A DNA stretch of 64,000 nt from JAVBNH01 sp031551635. GTDB lineage: Bacteria > Bacillota > Clostridia > Oscillospirales > Acutalibacteraceae. The notes beneath the pieces are model-generated. The model ran no database searches and had not been told where the DNA came from. It worked only from the letters and a program-made list of their open reading frames with translations. Shown here in pieces: positions 59,173 through 64,000 of this stretch (the first letter of the stretch is position 1; each line of letters opens with the position of its first letter). Location of the stretch: the NCBI GenBank assembly GCA_031551635.1, contig JAVBNH010000015.1:1-64000 (forward strand). Direction: 5' to 3'. A program made the position numbers and the translations under genes.

Positions 59173-59359
59173 TATATACATTCCTTTCATTTTCTGCCAT
59201 GATTAACATTTATATTTATCTCTGATTAGTATTAACTCAGGCAGTCGACAATAATCTTCATGAAATTCTTTATTGAATTCCTGATTATTATCTGTCACTC
59301 TTTGGAATATATTCATGTATTTATAACTGTTCTTCAAGAAATAATTTACAAATCTCTTG

Positions 59360-59393
59360 TTAAAAAGACACCTTCAAGAAGGTGTCTTTTTAA
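59360..59393 (-). terminator. Terminator downstream of the GPH symporter gene
   Basis: TTAAAAAGACACCTT and its complement around CAAG form a long stem whose outer pairs are A/T runs, giving T-tracts on both strands. It lies 28 nt after the symporter stop. Confidence 0.85.
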
Positions 59394-59420
59394 AATATTA
59401 ATTGAACACAATGATTTTCA

Positions 59421-61019
59421 TTATTGTTTTTCGCTTTCTTCCAAAGCATCAATCATAGCCTTTACTTCGCTTGAAAGCTCGTTTTCTTTTTCTTTTGCTA
59501 TGAGTGCGCGGCGTTCATTCAGCTCAATATACATCTTCTCGCGTTTTTCACCAACCAAATCATAGAAAAACAGCGGAATCATTCTTATGCTTGCGCCGAA
59601 TACGCTGAAAGCTGTATATAAAAAGTAAACGCGACGGTAAATGTCCCAGCTTCCCTGCTGGAAGGGCAGCATAGGCTGTGTTGCATCATAATTGGTCCAT
59701 TTAAACATTTTTATTGTCATCAACGCATTAAGCGGAGTAGTCAATTTACCAATTAAACCTGTCAGAAGCCCAATAGTGCCGTCAGGGCGTTCACCGGTCT
59801 TATATTCAGTATAATCTGAAATTTCTCTGCCTATTTCATTTTCCATTACCTGCGAGGGAGCGTTATCCATCGCATTAAAACCCAAAAATCCCGCTAGAGA
59901 CAAATTAAACCATAGCTTGTTTTTCATCAGTTTGACACCTGTGAAATACTGCGCAATCGCCCGAAGCATATCAAGTGTCCTAAAAAATATTACTCCTGTT
60001 CTGAACCTGCCTTTAAAAAGTTTTGTAAAAAATGGGACAAAGCTGAGGCTCAAATAATTCATTATTGTCCAAGGCAGATAGACAAGAGAAGTCAGAAGTG
60101 CTCCACCTGTAATCTCAAGCTGGGTAACTAACGCCCAGTTATAGCCGCCGTCAGATATCCAACTTGTGAAGAAGGATGCGATAAAATTACGGAGCATATA
60201 CTTATTCTTCAAAATATAAAACAAGGACTTTGAAATCGGAGCAGGTTGCGGTTGAAGAATAATCCTTTCCTTGACTCCTATTGCCATTGCAACACTGGAA
60301 GCACTACCAAGTATAAAGACAAGAATTCCGAAAAATGAAAATAATGAGGACATCGGAACATTTGTTATTCCCCAACGGTTTAAATCCTGAAGCGGCATAA
60401 ATATAGTATAAACCAGCTGTCCGCTGATATAACCGCCGTAATTTGTTAAAATACCCATGCTTATTCTGTCATGAGGATTAGGCGACATTAGCGTGGTTAT
60501 ATTTCCCGTTGGAATATTATAAATAGTTGAAAAAGTCTCCTGAACAAATAAAATAAGAAAGACAAAAATTATTTTTTTTGGGTCTCGCGTATTATTGTTA
60601 TTAATCAGCAGCGCTCCTGAATAAAGCAGCGCAGTTGTTATATAAAAAGGAATCGGCGTGAAAAGTGCATAGGGGCGAGCCTTGCCCCAACGTGTCCTCG
60701 TTTTATCATATGCTATGCCCATCAATGGATTATTAAGAACATCATAAATGCTGATGAGTGCCATTATTGAGGCGACATAAGTCATGTCAAGCTTTAAGAC
60801 ATTGACAAAAAACAGGGTTCTGTAGCCGTCTATTCCGCCCAGAAGAGAGGATGAGACTGATTGCAAGACAGGAAAAGCCATTTCACGCGGACGCAAAACA
60901 GGAGTGCGAAACATTCTCACTGCTACTTTTTGAAATTTTGCCAGATGCTCTTTGTCAATGCTTGCAGCGGAATTTTTTTCCGCGCCAAATATTCGCTCGG
61001 TTATTTTATTTTCAGCCAT
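59421..61019 (-). CDS. GPH-family sugar:cation symporter (MFS_2)
   Basis: Integral membrane symporter of 532 residues with about 12 hydrophobic segments. It contains NNPLMGIAYDKTRTRWGKARPY, the GPH signature between helices 2 and 3, and further loops (MSPNPHDRISMG; SDYTEYKTGERPDGTIG) typical of glycoside-pentoside-hexuronide carriers. Both cytoplasmic ends are extended, with an N-terminal ~45 residues and a Lys/Glu-rich C-terminal helix. AAGGAG lies 8 nt before the ATG. It is 19 nt after the Big_2 gene, in one operon. Transport of a glycan-derived sugar is likely, for example feeding the mannosidases; the substrate is inferred. Confidence 0.88.
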   Translation of the reverse strand: MAENKITERIFGAEKNSAASIDKEHLAKFQKVAVRMFRTPVLRPREMAFPVLQSVSSSLLGGIDGYRTLFFVNVLKLDMTYVASIMALISIYDVLNNPLMGIAYDKTRTRWGKARPYALFTPIPFYITTALLYSGALLINNNNTRDPKKIIFVFLILFVQETFSTIYNIPTGNITTLMSPNPHDRISMGILTNYGGYISGQLVYTIFMPLQDLNRWGITNVPMSSLFSFFGILVFILGSASSVAMAIGVKERIILQPQPAPISKSLFYILKNKYMLRNFIASFFTSWISDGGYNWALVTQLEITGGALLTSLVYLPWTIMNYLSLSFVPFFTKLFKGRFRTGVIFFRTLDMLRAIAQYFTGVKLMKNKLWFNLSLAGFLGFNAMDNAPSQVMENEIGREISDYTEYKTGERPDGTIGLLTGLIGKLTTPLNALMTIKMFKWTNYDATQPMLPFQQGSWDIYRRVYFLYTAFSVFGASIRMIPLFFYDLVGEKREKMYIELNERRALIAKEKENELSSEVKAMIDALEESEKQ

Positions 61020-61038
61020 TCATTTCACTCCTTCTATA

Positions 61039-62394
61039 TTAGCCGGTAACGCTCAAGGTACAAGTCGATTTATATCTGCCATCGTCAGTGAGGGCGTAAA
61101 TTTTCACTGTACCTTGACTTTTTGCTTCAATTAAGCCACTAAGCATATCTACTGAGGCAATGCTTTCGTTTTCACTGTACCATTTTACGGTGGTAATGGT
61201 CGCTTTCTTTGGGCTGACTTCAGCTTGCAGTGTTTCCTGTTCGCCGACCTTCAGCTCCAGTTTTCGCCGCGAAGCCCTGACACCGTTAACAGATATTTTC
61301 ACGTTGACCTTGCACTGAGCGACATATGATACTCCTTGAAACTCAGCCGCCGCACTGATAATCGCTTCTCCGTTTTTATGGCTCTTAATATAGCCGCTTT
61401 CGTCAACTGTGGCAATACTTTCGTCGGAGCTCGACCAGCTTACCTTTGAACCGTCATTCCAGCTCATATACGCAAGAAGATTCATTGTATCATTTTTTTC
61501 CATGCTTAATTCGCTTTTTGACATTTTAATATGCGGCCAGACAAATGAAAATGATGTATTTTCTTGTAAAATAAAACTGCATTGCAAATTTCCAACCTCT
61601 TTGAGGTCGCCAATAAGGGTAATGTCTGCGGTAATTTGCATGCGTTTTATAAGATTCAATGAATCGATTTTATTGTTTAATCGATTTACGCTTCCGTTTA
61701 TTAAACAATTTTTGTAAGCAATCTCCATCTTATCAATTTGGCAAAATTCATCAAAGGCATTTCCTATAAGTTGGTTTATTTCGTTATTGTCTCGAGGACT
61801 AAAATTACGAGAGATAGGTGAAGAAGCGGACAATGGCGCGGTTTCATCGGAAAACTTTAACTCAAAGCTGTATGTATCAACCTTTTTTTCAATACCGTCA
61901 TCACCTTTTTTCATATCTGAAATCGATGAGCTTTTTATATCGATGGCAAATAAATCCGGAATATATAGAGTGCTGCCGTAATCCTCGCCGAAATCCAGTG
62001 TAAGTCCCTTTACCCTTGAGTTAAGCTCCGGCAGGATTTTATCCTTAGCATATAATGCGAGCGCAGATGCGATTTCTCCGCTCTTAGAAAAGCTGATGCT
62101 ATCCTCAGGAATAGAAAAAGAAGTGCTCCTTGTCATTTTTGGTTTATCATTTTCTGCTTTTTGCAATACCGAATTTAGGTAATCAATAATTTCTTGAGCA
62201 GAAGCATCCGAGGATAGCGGTGTGAGACTCGGCTGCTCAAGCGTATCCTCGGGCATAACGCCTTCATGTAGCAAAATATCATAACCGCCGTAAGCAACAC
62301 CGGCAATAAAAAAGATAAACAAAACCACGAAAATACCGCGATAAAACAACATTCTTTTTTTATCCTGAGTGTTTTTCTTCTTATTCTCCGCCAT
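61039..62394 (-). CDS. Membrane-anchored protein with two Big_2 (Ig-like) domains
   Basis: The 451-residue protein has one membrane helix (about 15-37) with a basic cytoplasmic start. An unrecognised extracellular region follows (about 45-290). The C-terminus carries two bacterial Ig-like group 2 domains, marked by VSWSSSDESIATVDESGYI, then GVRASRRKLELKVGEQETL and VKWYSENESIASVDMLSG. Big_2 domains usually mediate surface adhesion or carbohydrate contact. ATG at 62394 has GGGAG 10 nt upstream; a longer start within the previous gene is rejected. It overlaps the zinc-ribbon gene by 14 nt and precedes the symporter. Confidence 0.82.
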   Translation of the reverse strand: MAENKKKNTQDKKRMLFYRGIFVVLFIFFIAGVAYGGYDILLHEGVMPEDTLEQPSLTPLSSDASAQEIIDYLNSVLQKAENDKPKMTRSTSFSIPEDSISFSKSGEIASALALYAKDKILPELNSRVKGLTLDFGEDYGSTLYIPDLFAIDIKSSSISDMKKGDDGIEKKVDTYSFELKFSDETAPLSASSPISRNFSPRDNNEINQLIGNAFDEFCQIDKMEIAYKNCLINGSVNRLNNKIDSLNLIKRMQITADITLIGDLKEVGNLQCSFILQENTSFSFVWPHIKMSKSELSMEKNDTMNLLAYMSWNDGSKVSWSSSDESIATVDESGYIKSHKNGEAIISAAAEFQGVSYVAQCKVNVKISVNGVRASRRKLELKVGEQETLQAEVSPKKATITTVKWYSENESIASVDMLSGLIEAKSQGTVKIYALTDDGRYKSTCTLSVTG

Positions 62395-63286
62395 TCTTAT
62401 CGGACTCCCTTCCCTTTTCGTTTCTCGCTTGAAATTTTTTATTGTCTTCGTCTTCAAGCCTTAGTCGCACAATTTTTTCCTCCTCGGATTCCCAAATCGG
62501 CAATGGAAGCTCGTCGAGTGTTACTTCTTTCAATTTTAGCTTTTTCGCTATTTCAACACGGTATAAATCACCAGGCTTATATTCAATTTTTATACCATTT
62601 TTATATAAAATATAATTCGCTACAATAACAATTACGAATGCCGCAGCGGTGATATATGCACCGAACGAAGCAGACACATCAATAAGTGTAGGCATTTGAT
62701 GAGCGGCTATAGAGCCGAAGCGATGAATAAAAAAAATGTCAGCAGATGCGCATACTATTGCGCAAAATGAAATAAAACAAACAGCAGCGGACATTTTTTT
62801 TATGCTAATAAAGCTGCAAATTGTAAAAAGAACCGCTAAAACAGCAAAAAACGCTGTAATAATAAAGAAAAGCATACACAAAAAGTATGCTGAAAATACC
62901 TCGCCGAAAATATCTGAATATCTCAGCTTTAATAATGGATTTAGTGCTCCGTCGCGCAGCAAGTCAATTATACCTATAATGCTTAGCGAATATGAGCGAG
63001 TGAAAAATGGAAACTTAACTACGAGCGAGGAGTACGGAATCATGAACGAGACCAGAGGAAGAATGCATACAACAAGCCTGAATACAGCTAGCTTGCTGCC
63101 GATAAACGCGGCTTTCAGCCGTGCTATTTTTACTCTGATTTTCGCAAAACCCAGCTCGGTATATTTTGCATCATTCATGAAACGCTCTTCAAAATCATAA
63201 AAGGTCAAGTTAACACCGCAATGTGGACAATTCGGTCGCCAGTCAGTAAGACGCAGATGTTTATCGCATGCGGGACAGTTACTCAA
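62381..63286 (-). CDS. Zinc-ribbon multi-pass membrane protein, function unknown
   Basis: The 301-residue protein has an N-terminal zinc ribbon (C4-P-A-C7, C20-P-H-C23), a linker, and about four hydrophobic segments (about 63-82, 130-165, 175-200, 212-235). The C-terminal cytoplasmic tail is charged (IWESEEEKIVRLRLEDEDNKK). Such zinc_ribbon membrane proteins are common in Clostridia and uncharacterised. The start is TTG at 63286 with GAGAGGGTGG upstream; a longer reading has no ribosome site. It is the first gene of the operon with the Big_2 protein and GPH symporter. Confidence 0.75.
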   Translation of the reverse strand: MSNCPACDKHLRLTDWRPNCPHCGVNLTFYDFEERFMNDAKYTELGFAKIRVKIARLKAAFIGSKLAVFRLVVCILPLVSFMIPYSSLVVKFPFFTRSYSLSIIGIIDLLRDGALNPLLKLRYSDIFGEVFSAYFLCMLFFIITAFFAVLAVLFTICSFISIKKMSAAVCFISFCAIVCASADIFFIHRFGSIAAHQMPTLIDVSASFGAYITAAAFVIVIVANYILYKNGIKIEYKPGDLYRVEIAKKLKLKEVTLDELPLPIWESEEEKIVRLRLEDEDNKKFQARNEKGRESDKNGGE

Positions 63287-63402
63287 AAAAACCACCCTCT
63301 CTTTTATTTGAACAATACCATTGTAATAAATTTTTGTATCTGTTGTCAATAATTTTAGTAATAAATATATCGACCTTCATTTTATAATAATTTTTTCGGA
63401 TA

Positions 63403-63447
63403 AACTGAAAGAGCCTGACTACCTGCGGTAATCAGCCCCTTTCAGTT
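63403..63447. repeat. Near-perfect 21-bp hairpin without T-tract
   Basis: AACTGAAAG ... CTTTCAGTT (63403-63411 / 63439-63447) enclose CTGACTACC and GGTAATCAG around a TGC loop. Almost every position pairs. It lies 22 nt after the GLUG-type gene stop and could be its terminator, though neither side has a run of T. Confidence 0.6.
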
Positions 63448-63468
63448 AAACACATAGGTGTGGAAGAA

Positions 63469-64000
63469 TTACTTTTTGTCCATCATACCCGTAAAAAGGG
63501 CAATGATGCTGTCTATAATCATTTTGAGCCATTGCCAGAAGGTGCGTCTGCCGGGTGTCGGCTCAGGATTCGTCCCGTCGGATGACCAAAGATTTATGTT
63601 AGCCTTCGGGAAGTTTTTCTCAATTGTTCGCAGTACCGGATAGCTGTTGTTTCCGATGCTCCAGATGCTGCCGAAATCAAAACCGATAAAGTTAAAGTCA
63701 TTAACAAAATTGTTTGAGTCGAACGAATTAACCGATGTGATATTTGCGCTGCCGGAATTCACCGCACTCGCCGCGGAGGTTTCAAGGAAATAGACAAAAC
63801 GAACTGTCGACGCGTCTGAAATTCCGATAACACCGCCTGCATTCGCCGAGTCAATCGGCGCGAAAACATGGCATTTGCTGATTGTTGTGTTTTTCGTGCG
63901 AGCTGCAATTCCTCCGGCTGTCGGCGCTGTTATTGCACCGATATTATAAGAGTTGCTTATGTTAGCGTTAATTACGGTTCCGGTGAGTCCTCCGGCAAAA
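63469..64000 (-). CDS. Secreted GLUG-type repeat protein, C-terminal end (cut by window edge)
   Basis: Open from the right edge to the stop at 63469, about 177 codons, with no start inside the window needed (the GTG at 63762 is internal). The part seen reads as GLUG-like beta repeats (AGGIAART, AGGVIGIS) followed by SIGNNSYPVLRTIE, a common end of such repeat blocks. A Pro/Thr linker (NPEPTPGRR) and a C-terminal tail FWQWLKMIIDSIIALFTG close the protein. GLUG repeats occur in large surface adhesins. The tail resembles that of the metzincin at 14121. Function and full size are unknown. Confidence 0.75.
   Translation of the reverse strand, partial: FAGGLTGTVINANISNSYNIGAITAPTAGGIAARTKNTTISKCHVFAPIDSANAGGVIGISDASTVRFVYFLETSAASAVNSGSANITSVNSFDSNNFVNDFNFIGFDFGSIWSIGNNSYPVLRTIEKNFPKANINLWSSDGTNPEPTPGRRTFWQWLKMIIDSIIALFTGMMDKK

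Noticed and set aside
63763..64000. Start of the GLUG-type gene at GTG 63762
   Set aside because: The frame stays open to the right edge with repeat-like residues, so the GTG is internal and the gene is truncated by the window.

Overview
The window looks like a chromosomal segment of an endospore-forming, low-to-mid-GC Gram-positive bacterium of the class Clostridia, probably Oscillospirales (Ruminococcaceae-like). The reasons are SpoIVB and SpoVT, clostridial-style split purine genes (stand-alone AICAR formyltransferase plus PurO-type IMP cyclohydrolase), strong AGGAGG-type ribosome sites, frequent TTG/GTG starts, InlB-type repeats and abundant U-tailed terminators. The taxonomic placement is inference. 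No rRNA, tRNA, CRISPR array, prophage or transposase gene was seen.

Layout. 1-3.3 kb (minus): purine operon purE-purM-purN-purO-purH, with purH cut by the left edge. 3.4-5.0 kb (plus): NfeD and an SPFH/band-7 membrane scaffold pair. 5.1-7.4 kb (plus): a D-glutamate-cyclase-like (DUF4392) gene followed by alanine racemase. 7.4-9.4 kb (minus): a cytosolic GH92 mannosidase. 9.5-12.7 kb (plus): a Crp/Fnr regulator whose promoter carries a perfect palindrome, then an ABC importer of the SsuABC/TauABC type. 12.8-14.0 kb: Eis-like acetyltransferase. 14.1-18.1 kb (minus): a giant secreted metzincin with InlB repeats. 18.2-20.3 kb (minus): DUF362 ferredoxin protein and an esterase. 20.5-26.1 kb (plus): acetyltransferase, DJ-1/PfpI protein, 5-formyl-THF cyclo-ligase, MltG and a class B PBP. 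26.4-31.2 kb (minus): SpoIVB, RecD2 and an MreB-like actin.

31.3-45.4 kb is a surface-glycan and signalling region. It holds a radical SAM protein, a GT4 glycosyltransferase, a hexapeptide acyltransferase, an HD-GYP response regulator, a hybrid histidine kinase, a Wzx-like flippase, a secreted GH99-like protein, a Q/N-rich membrane protein, a DUF4832 protein and CDP-glucose 4,6-dehydratase. 45.7-49.7 kb has an unrecognised TIM-barrel-like protein and a GH38 alpha-mannosidase. 49.9-58.5 kb has a coiled-coil protein, a methionine-gamma-lyase-family PLP enzyme, a metallophosphoesterase, a DacF-like protein that has lost all three catalytic motifs, and a YfhO-type membrane protein. 58.6-64 kb (minus) has SpoVT, a GPH-family sugar symporter, a Big_2 protein, a zinc-ribbon membrane protein and the C-terminal end of a secreted GLUG-type protein.

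The strongest unexplained signal is a family of six ~78-bp repeats (2655, 12710, 22021, 39962, 45664 and 54273). All six are oriented the same way relative to the next gene. A 10-bp-stem hairpin ends 11-50 nt before each start codon, and the other end often overlaps or abuts the preceding stop codon. Several copies supply a stop codon, and one supplies part of a Shine-Dalgarno site. Other structured intergenic elements, a DacF pseudoenzyme, a shared aromatic C-terminal tail on secreted proteins and a repeated unnamed module in the metzincin are also reported. All functional calls come from reading motifs; no database search was possible.
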